DNA of 40,292 bases, taken from assembly GCA_037444845.1 (NCBI GenBank), contig JBBILQ010000020.1, positions 1 to 40,292 of the forward strand, given 5' to 3'. Below the pieces are notes generated by a model that ran no database searches, was not told the DNA's origin, and saw only the letters and a list, made by a program, of their open reading frames with translations. This DNA comes from JARYMI01 sp037444845. Lineage in GTDB: Bacteria; Acidobacteriota; Aminicenantia; Aminicenantales; UBA8522. This document shows positions 15,086 through 23,517 of the stretch, one piece after another (within the stretch, counting starts at the first letter, position 1; each line of letters begins with the position of its first letter). The translations under genes and the position numbers were made by a program.

Positions 15086-16943
15086 TCAGTTATCTTTCTT
15101 GACCACCCTGCCCGAGGACGAACGAGAAGGGGAAGACGTTCCGGGGGCTGACCTGGCCGGCGCCGGCGAACCTGATGGAGATTGGGAGAAAGACGGCGAG
15201 GACNNNNNNNNNNTTCTGAGCGCTTCGGGGGGAGGAAAAGGAGGAGGGGGCAGAATAGGACCGGGGAATGGAAAAGCTGGACTTTGAGGATGAAGAAGGG
15301 GAATTTCGCAGAGATGAGCTTTCTCGCCTCCAGGTGGAAGAAAACGAAGGTGATTGCGGCCTGGTCTCCCCGGGCCGGTTGCTGCCGAACGATGACACGC
15401 CTGGAGAAGAGCGCTTCGATAGCCCAGGCCTTGAGATAACCGGGTTTGAAGAGTATGCCTTTGGCGCCGTCCGGGTTGGAGAAAAAATTTTGCCTTGCAG
15501 AGAAGAAGTTCTCGGCGAACCTGACGGATATCCTCCCACACTCCGGCTCTCCGAGAGACTCTTAGCGACGCCCTTCGTTGATGGCTCAACCCCGCCTGTC
15601 CCGAAGGCCGGCCGATCCTTGTCTCTCGCCGGACTCTTGAGGACTCTCACGGCTGAATCCCGGCTTATTGCGCCCGAAGCCTTACCCGGCAGCCCGGCTT
15701 GAGGACGCGAAAGGCTTTTCACTCCGGATGAGCCGGCCAGAGAAGAGCGGGTGATGGTCGGTTTGATATCGGGCTGCCGCTCCTGAAGCGTTATCTGCCC
15801 GAGGCGTGAAGCTTCCACCCGGCTCAGAGCGACATGAGACACATTCGGAGATTGCAACTGGCTCTTTCGAACGACTGTCAGAGCCCGGGAGTGGGCTGGA
15901 TAATGAGAATGGTGATAGCGGTCATAAAAATAGTTGTTGACGATGACAACCGGCCGATTGTACCAGCTCAACGGGCACCAGCCGATATAGTCATGCCCCC
16001 AATACCAGTGCACCCAGGCAGGGCCCCAATGGCGGGTGGGAATCCAGTACCAGCCCAGGCCAAGCCTCCAATGCCACCTTCCGTAATGATAGACGCACCA
16101 GCCCCAGGGCTCATAAGAAACCCAGGTCCATCCAAAAACCGGATACCAGACCCATCTCCCATAATAATAAGGCCTCCAGTATGAATCGACAATATAAGGC
16201 ACCCAGACATACCCGTAAGGCCTTTCATAGGCCCAACGGCCATGAGTGTCGAGCTCATATTCGTACTCATCAAGTTCAGAGGGAAGATAACGCCGGGAGG
16301 CGTACTGCCTGAGCAAGGAATCACGCTCTTCATTCCAGTAGTGGAAACTATCCCTCAACGAAGACAGGAGTCTCTGCGCGCCCAACTGCCCGGAGGAAGC
16401 GACAAGGCTTCCCCGGCTTCCCACCAACAGGGAGCCGCTCTCGCCAGCAGCTTCAGCCGACCCCTCCACGACCGCGATTTCTGTCCCGCCGCCAGGCCGC
16501 ACATCAAACCGATAAAGCCCCTCTTCAAGAATGTAGAACGATGCATCCGGGGTGTGAACTTCAAAAGCCTTTTCTTCTTCAAGGAAGCTGATCCGGAGAT
16601 AGATATTGCCGGCCAGAAGATGCAGCCGCACGCGGCTGTCTCCTTCTCTTGGCAAGACGGCAAATTCAACCTGGGATCTGTCATCAAGACGGAGATAGTT
16701 CTTTTTGGCAAAATGCACCTCTGCCCGCCCGACTTGAGTGGCCAACCTGTCCCCTTCGACAACAACCAGGTTGACGATGCCCTCCTCTGTGCCCATCTCA
16801 TTCGCTCTCTCGACAGCAACTTCGCCTTTGACAAAAGAAAGGCGGGCAAAACCGTACCTGTTGTATCCTTCTTCATCAGCGGCCTGGATGATAAGGGGGA
16901 AGAAAAGGACCAGGCCCGCGATCATCATGGCTCTTTTTCTCAT
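15086..16943 (-). CDS. Secreted FecR/DUF6600-type protein, interrupted by an assembly gap
   Basis: A signal peptide (MRKRAMMIAGLVLFFPLIIQ) leads into a FecR-like beta domain (residues 20-190; ARLSFVKGEVAVERA). Next comes the Trp/Tyr-rich DUF6600 region, with units such as WVSYEPWGWCVYHYGRW and GWYWIPTRHWGPAWVHW. The last 200 residues are Ser/Pro/Arg-rich and low in complexity. The 10 N at 15204-15213 are placeholders: beyond them the Ser-rich composition continues only in another frame, which ends SRSSSGRVVKKDN at 15086. Read straight through, the protein would wrongly end in a hydrophobic tail at 15090. The start follows GGAAGGAGA. Its role is unknown, perhaps envelope-associated. Confidence 0.8.
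15204..15213. other. Assembly gap (10 N)
   Basis: Ten unknown bases lie inside the Ser-rich tail of the DUF6600 gene. The frame change across them shows that the true length is not 10 (modulo 3). Confidence 0.95.
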
Positions 16944-17113
16944 CTCTTGTCTCCTTCCCAAAACGCTGTAGAGCAAATCTCATGCCAACTGATTTGCCCT
17001 GAAGTAACCTGAATGACCGGAGCCGGGTGTCCAGGATAAAGGACACTTGATAATGAAGGGGGTCAAACAATGATGGCCGGCAATGCGTGAACGATTGAAG
17101 CCTCTGGAAAGGC

Positions 17114-17145
17114 AAAAAAAGAGGGCTTTATTTCTCAAGCCCCTC
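17114..17145 (-). terminator. Intrinsic terminator of the Spy-like gene
   Basis: On the minus strand GAGGGGCTT pairs with AAGCCCTC (one G bulged) around a short loop, followed by seven Ts. It lies 33 bases past the stop codon of the Spy-like gene. Confidence 0.8.
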
Positions 17146-17177
17146 GCCCAGTTAATTTCTCTGGGTTTACTGGAGTT

Positions 17178-17717
17178 TTACCACCACCACCGATCTCTCT
17201 GGTGAGGGCAGAAGGGCCCTCTTCCCCAAAAAGGATGCGGTCTCAACCCATGCCTGCCGCCGCCTCTGCCAAAGAAGGCGCCTGGCCTCATCTTTCTCCA
17301 GGGGGCCATTCGCGCTCTTAGCTCAGTTAATTTCTCCTGTTGCTCTGGAGTAAAGATCTTTTTCACTTCTGCCTGGTGTTTAAAAGAGCTCTTTAACCGC
17401 CCGGCCCTCAACTTGAACATCTCGTCGATAAGCGCGTCAATCTTTTTTTCGTTGGCCTGGGGATCTTTCCTCAGTTCTCCGAGCTCAGTCCGGAATTTTT
17501 CCATCTGGTCAAGGAAGGCCTTTCTTTCTTCCTGCCTGGCCTTCCAGAATTCTTCGAGCTTGGCCTTCTGGTCTGAAGTCAGGTCAAGGTAATCCTCCCA
17601 AAATGGCCTGAAGGTCCGTTCTGGACCCCGGGCAGGTTGGCCTAAGGCCAAAGAGGGGCCGAAAGCGATGAGCGCCGCTAAAATAATCAACCCAGAGAGC
17701 ACCGTTGATTTTTTCAT
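17178..17717 (-). CDS. Spy/CpxP-like periplasmic protein (LTXXQ family)
   Basis: After a signal peptide (MKKSTVLSGLIILAALIAFG) this 179-residue protein is helical. It has two LTxxQ-type motifs, LDLTSDQKAKLEEFW and IFTPEQQEKLTELR, separated by a charged helix. Family members are periplasmic chaperones or metal-stress sensors. The C-terminus is rich in Gly, His, Arg and Trp (RGGGRHGLRPHPFWGRG), which suggests metal binding. The start at 17717 has an AGGAGG site, and a longer upstream reading is not needed. A terminator follows, so it seems monocistronic. No CpxA/R-like regulator is adjacent. Confidence 0.8.
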   Translation of the reverse strand: MKKSTVLSGLIILAALIAFGPSLALGQPARGPERTFRPFWEDYLDLTSDQKAKLEEFWKARQEERKAFLDQMEKFRTELGELRKDPQANEKKIDALIDEMFKLRAGRLKSSFKHQAEVKKIFTPEQQEKLTELRARMAPWRKMRPGAFFGRGGGRHGLRPHPFWGRGPFCPHQRDRWWW

Positions 17718-17786
17718 GACAAACCTCCTGTCATCTTCTTTATTAGACAATGATCCATGGCAAAGCTTGGCCACAGCGCAAATTTC

Positions 17787-18848
17787 TTACCGGCTGAAGG
17801 ATTTCGCATCCCAGCTGACCAAACCTCGTTGAGACAGGGAAGCCGGAAGAGGTCTTATCCCCTTGCCCAGAGACAAAATCTCCCGGAGCATTTGTCTTCT
17901 GAGTCTGTCGTCGGCAGGACCCAGGATCGTCAGTGAGCCCCCTCTCCCTCCGGCACCGTTAACCTTCCAGCCTGAAGCCTTATGTCTTTTGGCTACCTGG
18001 ATGACGGCATCTGCTTCCCGCGAAATGAGTTGCGGCAGCAGCGCTCTCTGGCATTCGTTGTTCTCGATCATGACTTCGCCGTAAGAGTCCAGGTTTCCGG
18101 CCAGCAAGCTGGCCCTGGCTCTGGAAGGCAGGTCTTTCATTTTTTCCAGGGTTCTCCACTCAGGCCCTTCGCTCTTGAGCCTGGCAATAACCTTCTTGTG
18201 GATAGCTGATGAGAGATGAGGCTTCCCAAGGTAGATTAGGCAAAGGCGCCGTTTAAGCTCGTCCCAGATGGGTGGCTGGAGAGAAATTTTTTCCACCCGC
18301 GTCCGGGGATATTCGGGAATGTGGATAAAACAGATGCCGCCGAAAGCAGCGCAAACCTGGTCCTGAACGCCGCTCTGCATGTTGAGGTCCTCTGTCTCCA
18401 CCCGATGGGCCAGGGAGGCGATCTTCTGAAGCGGCAGCTTTTTGTGGCTGAGGAAGAGCAACCCACCGAGCAAGGCAACGGAGACCGAGGCAGACGTTCC
18501 TGTGGAGATTCCGGCCGGAACGGGCGAAAAGACGCTGATCTCGCACTCGAAGCGGGGCGGAGGAGGAACCCTGGCGATGACGTGCTGGAGAAGAGGATGC
18601 GGGGAAGAAGGCTGGCTCGGATTGACCCTAAAACTCTGGCCGTAATTTTCTGCGTGCAGGAGAACGTTTTTCTTGCTTTTTTCTCTGTTCTCATAGACTT
18701 TGATCTGCACCTCGACCGCAGGCGTCACAGCCAGGTTGAGGACCCATCCGTCCCTGGCAAACCATGTGTCCGTCCAGCCGCCGATGTCATTGATGCGGAG
18801 CGGCGCACGACTGCGGATAAGCCTGCGGCAGCGTTCGCCTGCCCTCAT
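17787..18848 (-). CDS. GHMP-family sugar kinase (HddA-like)
   Basis: This 353-residue kinase has the three GHMP motifs: RAPLRINDIGGWTDT (residues 14-28), the phosphate loop SPVPAGISTGTSAS (108-121) and KVNGAGGRGGS (295-305). GVQDQ (160-164) holds the probable catalytic Asp. The closest known subgroup is the heptose-7-phosphate, fucose and arabinose type kinases, so the substrate is probably a free or phosphorylated sugar. It follows the sugar ABC permease by 17 bases and is the last gene of that operon. The likely job is to phosphorylate the imported sugar. The exact sugar cannot be read from the sequence. Confidence 0.85.
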   Translation of the reverse strand: MRAGERCRRLIRSRAPLRINDIGGWTDTWFARDGWVLNLAVTPAVEVQIKVYENREKSKKNVLLHAENYGQSFRVNPSQPSSPHPLLQHVIARVPPPPRFECEISVFSPVPAGISTGTSASVSVALLGGLLFLSHKKLPLQKIASLAHRVETEDLNMQSGVQDQVCAAFGGICFIHIPEYPRTRVEKISLQPPIWDELKRRLCLIYLGKPHLSSAIHKKVIARLKSEGPEWRTLEKMKDLPSRARASLLAGNLDSYGEVMIENNECQRALLPQLISREADAVIQVAKRHKASGWKVNGAGGRGGSLTILGPADDRLRRQMLREILSLGKGIRPLPASLSQRGLVSWDAKSFSR

Positions 18849-18865
18849 TGTTTTTTCTCTCCGGC

Positions 18866-19849
18866 TCAGGTCTCCCGGCGGTAACGGATCTGGTCGAGGC
18901 TTACCGCCACGACAATGATAATCCCGATGATGATTTCCTGGATGTAGTTGGGCCAGCCCATCATCGTGCTGCCGTTGCGGAGAAAGGCCATGATGAAGAC
19001 GCCGATCATCGAACCCAAGATGCTTCCCTGCCCTCCGCTCAGGCTGCCTCCCCCGATGACAACCGCCGCAATGATGTCGAGCTCAAGGCCCACGGCCACG
19101 GTCGGGTCACCCACGGTCAGCCTGGAAAACTGCATGACGCCGCTCATCCCGCAAAAAAGCCCGGCCAAGCCATAGATGATGACCTTGGTCCTCCTGGTCA
19201 GGATGCCGCATAACCTGGCCGCCGCCTCATTAGAGCCGATGGCAAAAACGTGGCGCCCGAAGACGGTGAAGCGCAGGACAACGGCCATGGCCGCTGCCAG
19301 AAGAATCATCAGCCATATTCCAGGCGCCAAGAGCAGCCAAGGAGGTTGCGGGCTGCGCGCCATTAGGTCATTGACCCAGGTAATGGGCGCATCGATTTTC
19401 TGGTTTCCAGCCAGCCATTTGGCGGCGCCCCTGGCAATACCCAACATGCCCAGAGTGATAATAAAGGGCACCAGCCGCAGCGAAGTGATCAGGCTTCCGT
19501 TAATCAGCCCGATCGCGCTTCCGGTCAGGATCCCGCCGAGTATGCCAAGCCACGGCGGCAGCCCGGCGTTGATGATGAAGGCAACGATGCAGCTCGAAAG
19601 AGCGATGTTCGAGGCTACCGAGAGGTCAATCCCGCCGCTGATGATGACGAACGTCATGCCCAGCGCTGCCAGGGCCACGATCACCGACTGCGTGGCCACG
19701 CTTTTGAAGTTGCCGGGCCTGAGGAAGCGATCCTGCACTTCGGGCAGGAGCGAAAAGATGAGGATGACGAGAAGGAGCCCGAGAAAAGGCGCCACTATGT
19801 TGGCCACAAACCTGAATCTGCTGCCGCTCTTCATTGTTTGATCAGTCAT
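18866..19849 (-). CDS. Ribose-type sugar ABC transporter permease
   Basis: This 327-residue protein has 8-10 membrane helices of the BPD_transp_2 (RbsC) family. The stretches GGIDLSVASNIALSS, GLINGSLITSLRLVPFI and AARLCGILTRRTKVIIYGLA are typical of the family. It forms the membrane channel for the sugar passed on by the lipoprotein at 21377-22378. It sits nine bases after the ATPase gene and is followed by the kinase gene. A second Met (19834) could be the start; neither has a strong ribosome site. Confidence 0.93.
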   Translation of the reverse strand: MTDQTMKSGSRFRFVANIVAPFLGLLLVILIFSLLPEVQDRFLRPGNFKSVATQSVIVALAALGMTFVIISGGIDLSVASNIALSSCIVAFIINAGLPPWLGILGGILTGSAIGLINGSLITSLRLVPFIITLGMLGIARGAAKWLAGNQKIDAPITWVNDLMARSPQPPWLLLAPGIWLMILLAAAMAVVLRFTVFGRHVFAIGSNEAAARLCGILTRRTKVIIYGLAGLFCGMSGVMQFSRLTVGDPTVAVGLELDIIAAVVIGGGSLSGGQGSILGSMIGVFIMAFLRNGSTMMGWPNYIQEIIIGIIIVVAVSLDQIRYRRET

Positions 19850-19858
19850 ACCCTTAAT

Positions 19859-21373
19859 CTAATGCAGGGCGGCCGACGTCCTGCCTGTGGTCGCGGCCGC
19901 GGTGAGGCTTTGATCATTCCATTCAGACGCTGGCCTCACCTCCGCTAACTGTCCCCGGTAGAAGACGGCGATCCGGTCACAAACGTTAAGGAGTTCGGGC
20001 AGGTAAGAGCTCACGAAAAGGATGGCCTTCCCCTTAGCAGCAAGCTCGGCCATCCACTGGTAAACCTGGAGCTTGCTGATGATATCGATGCCCCGCGTCG
20101 GCTCATCCAACAACAGAACTCTGGCTTCTTGATGCAAGAGCCGAGCCAGTGCGACCTTCTGCTGGTTTCCGCCGGAGAGAGTCAGGATGGACTGGCCCGG
20201 ACTCTGAGCTTTTATTTTCATCCTCTGAACCCATCTCTCTACTGCTCTGTTGCGCAGTCCGAGCCGCAGAAACCCGAAGCGGGAATAGGGCGCAAGACGG
20301 CTGAGCGTGAGGTTGTCCGCAACTGACTGGCTTGGAGCCAGGCCCTCTCCCTGCCTGTCTTCGCTCAGGAAGCCGATGCCGTGATCAATTCTCAGCCGGG
20401 GCCCGGCCATGGCAATCTCCTCTTTCCCGATTCTCAGGACTCCCTCATGACAGGCATCAAGCCCAAAAAGAGCGCGCAGGAACTCCGTCCTCCCGGAGCC
20501 GACGAGGCCCGCCAGGCCGAGTATTTCGCCGCGATGAAGAGAGAGAGTAACCTCGGCTTGCATGCGTTTTCCTCTCAGCTTGAAAGCGGCCAGAGCGACA
20601 GGCCCAACCTCATGGGGAAGCCGCGGAAACACCTCTCTCACCTTTTTCCCGACCATCAGCTGAATGATCCTGTCCAGGGATATTTCCTCCATCTGTCCCG
20701 ACCCGACATTCTTCCCGTCACGCAGGACAGAGAACCGGTCAGCCACTTGCTGAACCTCTTCCAGAAAATGGCTGATATAGACAATGCTGACGCCCTGGCC
20801 TTTGAGCTGTTTGATGAGCCCGAAAAGGCGGTTCCTGTCCTCCCCGGAAAGCGAGCTCGTCGGCTCGTCCATGATGAGGATCCTGGCCTTCTCGAGAAGC
20901 GCCCGGGAAATCTCCACAATCTGGCGGGCGGCCACACTCAACCGCTTGACCGGGACGTCGGGGGCGATCTCAGGATGAGAAACAAGGCGGAGCATCTCAC
21001 GGACTTTTTCCCTCATTTTTTTGCGGCGCAGGAAACCGCAGGCCCTCCACTCCTGGCCCAACATGATATTCTCCTCAACCGTCATATGAGGAGCCAGGTT
21101 GAGTTCCTGGTAGATGACCGAAATGCCCATCTTTCGGCCCTCAAGCGGGCTGGCCGGCGAGTATTTCACTCCTTCGAGGTTCATCGTTCCTCTCGTCGGC
21201 CTGATGGCTCCGCTCAAAATCTTAATAAGAGTGCTCTTGCCGGCGCCGTTTTCTCCTAACAGGGCATGAACCTCTCCCCTTTTGAGGTCAAAATGGACAT
21301 TGTCAAGCGCGCGGGTGGCGCCAAAAGACTTGCTGATGCATTTCATGGAGAGCAGCGGCCCTGTTTGGTCCAT
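19859..21373 (-). CDS. Ribose-type sugar ABC transporter ATP-binding protein (two domains)
   Basis: This 504-residue protein has two fused nucleotide-binding domains, as in RbsA/MglA. The first has a full Walker A (GENGAGKST, 40-48) and Walker B (ILIMDEPTSSL) but a degenerate signature (LSVAARQ). The second has a degenerate Walker A (GLVGSGRTE) with a full signature (LSGGNQQKVALARLL) and LLLDEPTRGID. This asymmetry is normal in the family, where one composite ATP site is catalytic. It begins three bases after the substrate-binding protein gene. It energises sugar uptake together with the permease. Confidence 0.95.
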   Translation of the reverse strand: MDQTGPLLSMKCISKSFGATRALDNVHFDLKRGEVHALLGENGAGKSTLIKILSGAIRPTRGTMNLEGVKYSPASPLEGRKMGISVIYQELNLAPHMTVEENIMLGQEWRACGFLRRKKMREKVREMLRLVSHPEIAPDVPVKRLSVAARQIVEISRALLEKARILIMDEPTSSLSGEDRNRLFGLIKQLKGQGVSIVYISHFLEEVQQVADRFSVLRDGKNVGSGQMEEISLDRIIQLMVGKKVREVFPRLPHEVGPVALAAFKLRGKRMQAEVTLSLHRGEILGLAGLVGSGRTEFLRALFGLDACHEGVLRIGKEEIAMAGPRLRIDHGIGFLSEDRQGEGLAPSQSVADNLTLSRLAPYSRFGFLRLGLRNRAVERWVQRMKIKAQSPGQSILTLSGGNQQKVALARLLHQEARVLLLDEPTRGIDIISKLQVYQWMAELAAKGKAILFVSSYLPELLNVCDRIAVFYRGQLAEVRPASEWNDQSLTAAATTGRTSAALH

Positions 21374-21376
21374 GAT

Positions 21377-22378
21377 TCAAACATCGGGATAGGCGGAAAA
21401 ATCGGGAAGAAGGAGCGCATTGATCTCCGGATCATCCATGTTTTCCCGCGTGACCAGATAGACGCCGGTATCAATAATCGGGTCGACCGGCATCCCTTTA
21501 AGGTGGAGCGTCATCTGCTTGACTCCTAAATATCCCATTTTTACTGGATTCTGGAGAATGAGACCGGAGATCTGCCCTTCCCGAAGCGCCTGGACAAGCT
21601 TGGGAGAGCTGTCAAACCCGACAAAAACGATCCTCCCGGCGCGCCCGCTTTCCTGAAGCGCCCGAAGCATTCCGAATGTGCTGGATTCATTGGGACAGAA
21701 GATGCCATCAACGTCGGGAAAACGGCCCAAAAGGTTCTCGGCAAGCTGGCAGGCGCTCTCAGTCGTGGCTCCGGCATATTGGTCATGAACAAGCAAAGAA
21801 ATGGCTGGCGATTCCCGCCTAATCGTCACGAAGAATCCTTCCTCTCTCTGCGTCGTCGAGGCAGATCCCACCTGGTAGCGGATGAGGAAGACTTTTCCCC
21901 TGCCATCTAACAATTCAATGATCCTCCGGGCGGCGATCACACCTCCCTTGTGATTATCAGTCGCCACATAACTGATATAATCGCTCCCTTGAAGACCGGA
22001 ATCGATGACCACGACGGGGATATTTTCCCTGACGGCGTCGCGGACGGGCCGGCAGAGAGCCCGATCGTCCAGTGGAGCCAGAACAATCCCGTCGACTCCG
22101 CGGCTGATAAAATCTTCGACGACCGTGATCTGCTGGGCTCGGTCGTCCTCCTTCTGGGGCCCTTTCCAGATCACCTCAACGCCGAACTCTCGGGCGGCCA
22201 TTAAAGCTCCCATATGGATAGATTTCCAGAATTCATGGGTTGTCCCTTTCGGGATGACCGCGATCCGGAGTTTTTTGGGCGTCTCTCCGCTGGAAGACTG
22301 CTCAGGCTTTTCTTTGCAGCCGGGTTGAAGGATAAGAAAAAGGAGAAGAATATAGATTGGAATCAAGCGTCGTATCAC
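21377..22378 (-). CDS. Sugar ABC transporter substrate-binding lipoprotein
   Basis: This 333-residue periplasmic-binding protein has a lipobox (LILQPGC, Cys21) after a short signal, so it should be a membrane-anchored lipoprotein. The body is a Peripla_BP_4/RbsB-like fold (KLRIAVIPKGTTHEFWKSIH, GVDGIVLAPLDD, DGIFCPNESSTFGML). It starts at a GTG (22378), needed to include the positively charged MIRR before the hydrophobic stretch. The predicted transcription start is almost at this GTG, so the mRNA may be leaderless. It is the first gene of the transporter-kinase operon and sets its substrate specificity. Confidence 0.92.
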   Translation of the reverse strand: MIRRLIPIYILLLFLILQPGCKEKPEQSSSGETPKKLRIAVIPKGTTHEFWKSIHMGALMAAREFGVEVIWKGPQKEDDRAQQITVVEDFISRGVDGIVLAPLDDRALCRPVRDAVRENIPVVVIDSGLQGSDYISYVATDNHKGGVIAARRIIELLDGRGKVFLIRYQVGSASTTQREEGFFVTIRRESPAISLLVHDQYAGATTESACQLAENLLGRFPDVDGIFCPNESSTFGMLRALQESGRAGRIVFVGFDSSPKLVQALREGQISGLILQNPVKMGYLGVKQMTLHLKGMPVDPIIDTGVYLVTRENMDDPEINALLLPDFSAYPDV

Positions 22379-22384
22379 GCTTAA

Positions 22385-22413
22385 AATATACAGATAAGCA
22401 AGAGTTCAGTCAA
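22385..22413 (-). promoter_or_regulatory. Promoter of the sugar ABC operon
   Basis: TTGACT (22408-22413) and TATATT (22385-22390) are spaced 17 bases apart on the minus strand, a good sigma-70 type match (5/6 and 5/6). Transcription should start near 22378, at or within a base or two of the GTG start codon. Confidence 0.65.
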
Positions 22414-22436
22414 TTTGGAGGGAAAACTCTTTTAAC

Positions 22437-22474
22437 CAAGAAAACTGGGACGGCCCTTCGCTGTGGACCGTCCC
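22437..22474 (-). terminator. Intrinsic terminator after the small-protein operon
   Basis: On the minus strand GGGACGG (22468-22474) and CCGTCCC (22447-22453) pair perfectly around a 14-base loop, followed by AGTTTTCTT. It separates the operon at 22494-23517 from the sugar transporter promoter. Confidence 0.75.
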
Positions 22475-22493
22475 CAAGAATGCTGACAGGTTT

Positions 22494-22691
22494 TCAGGCT
22501 TTCTTCAGGATGGGCATTCCAGTCTTGGCCGTCTCGACGACCTTGAAGCCGCCCGGGACGGAGTCAAGGGCGCCGGGTCTGATGTCGCGAGCGAAATAAT
22601 AGATGACTTGTTTCCTGTCGCCTTTTAGAGTGACTGTTCGGGAGTGCAGAAAGTACTTCACCCCTTTTTTGTTGGTGAATTCGTAAGCCAT
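22494..22691 (-). CDS. Conserved small protein of unknown function (65 residues)
   Basis: A 65-residue protein, with YEFTNKKGVKYFLHSRTVTL and KQVIYYFARDIRPG, looks like a small family found in many anaerobes and archaea. Its members read as nucleic-acid- or redox-associated beta-rich proteins, but no function is established to my knowledge. The ATG at 22691 follows AGGAGG; longer upstream readings lack a ribosome site. It lies 93 bases after the SCP2-like gene and directly before a terminator, so it ends that operon. Confidence 0.75.
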   Translation of the reverse strand: MAYEFTNKKGVKYFLHSRTVTLKGDRKQVIYYFARDIRPGALDSVPGGFKVVETAKTGMPILKKA

Positions 22692-22784
22692 GAATAACCT
22701 CCTATGAATCCGCCTTTCCTCGGTCTTGACCAAGTATTTATATAAAAAAAGAACCTCTGTCAAGCTCAATTTTCTTTTTTCTTT

Positions 22785-23213
22785 TCAAGAAATAATGAGA
22801 TCCTCCCGTCCCATCTGTCGCAAAATCCGTGGGTAGAGGTCGAACACCGGCTTGAGGAACGGCACGATCTTAGTTGCCAGGGCAATATTGCCATCGGCGC
22901 TGACCTTGCCACCGAACAACGCCTGGATGACATTGGCTTTGCCGAGCCAAAATTCATGGTTGAAGTCGGCCGAGCTCACGAGTGTCAGGTCCGGTTTCAC
23001 TCCCGTCTCGCCCAGAGTGAAAGAAAAATACTTTCCCGCCGGGGGCACATCCCGGCAGTTGATCGTCATCAGGCCGTCAGGGTCTTGAACCTGGAAACGG
23101 ACGACGAGTTTTGACCTCTGGAAGTCGGGACCGATGGCCGGGTTTGAAGCGATAGCCTCGAAAAAAGAACGAAAGATATCAAACATCTCCTCCTGGCTTT
23201 TGAAATACGGCAT
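22785..23213 (-). CDS. SCP2-like sterol/lipid-carrier domain protein
   Basis: This 142-residue protein has the alpha-beta pattern of the SCP2 fold: a central stretch with GLMTINCRDVPPAGKYFSFT and KPDLTLVSSADFNHEFWLGK, then ALFGGKVSADGNIALATKIV. This is typical of the domain, where a hydrophobic pocket binds lipids. Stand-alone bacterial members have no fixed role. AAGGAGGG sets the start at 23213. It follows the DUF3467 gene after 22 bases. The pairing hints at a shared job but does not show which. Confidence 0.78.
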   Translation of the reverse strand: MPYFKSQEEMFDIFRSFFEAIASNPAIGPDFQRSKLVVRFQVQDPDGLMTINCRDVPPAGKYFSFTLGETGVKPDLTLVSSADFNHEFWLGKANVIQALFGGKVSADGNIALATKIVPFLKPVFDLYPRILRQMGREDLIIS

Positions 23214-23235
23214 GATCGCCCTCCTTTTCCGCCTT

Positions 23236-23517
23236 TCAGTGGATGAACCCGACCGACGGCGGAAGGTCGGCCGGAATGATGGGGCCAAAATTTTCCTCAT
23301 ACCTCCTGACGTTGGCCTGGAGAGCCTCCATGAATCTCTTGGCGTGAGCCGGGCTCAGGATGGTCCGTGAGACGAGCTTGCCCATCGGGCCATCGGGAAA
23401 GATGAACGCAAAATCAAAAATAAATTCTTCTTTCGTGTGGCGAATGGCCGCAAGGTTGGAATAGTGGCCTAAAGCGATGTGCTCGTCCACCTTGATGTCG
23501 ATTTTCTTTTCCTCCAT
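23236..23517 (-). CDS. DUF3467 protein
   Basis: This 93-residue protein has the DUF3467 pattern: YSNLAAIRHTKEEFIFDFAF, then LVSRTILSPAHAKRFMEALQ and a short C-terminus with NFGPI. The family is small, beta-rich and of unknown function. It begins after GAGGAGG and is the first gene of the three-gene operon. The promoter upstream is not clear, since the 368-base gap before it is very AT-rich. Confidence 0.85.
   Translation of the reverse strand: MEEKKIDIKVDEHIALGHYSNLAAIRHTKEEFIFDFAFIFPDGPMGKLVSRTILSPAHAKRFMEALQANVRRYEENFGPIIPADLPPSVGFIH

Noticed and set aside
15090..15203. C-terminus of the DUF6600 protein read straight through the N gap
   Set aside because: The tail turns hydrophobic and loses its Ser-rich character, whereas another frame keeps it, so the gap size is wrong.
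16242..17012. 256-residue plus-strand reading frame
   Set aside because: It is antisense to the DUF6600 gene and shows no family motif or ribosome site.
20381..21259. 292-residue plus-strand reading frame
   Set aside because: It is antisense to the sugar ABC ATPase, whose Walker and signature motifs are all in the other strand.
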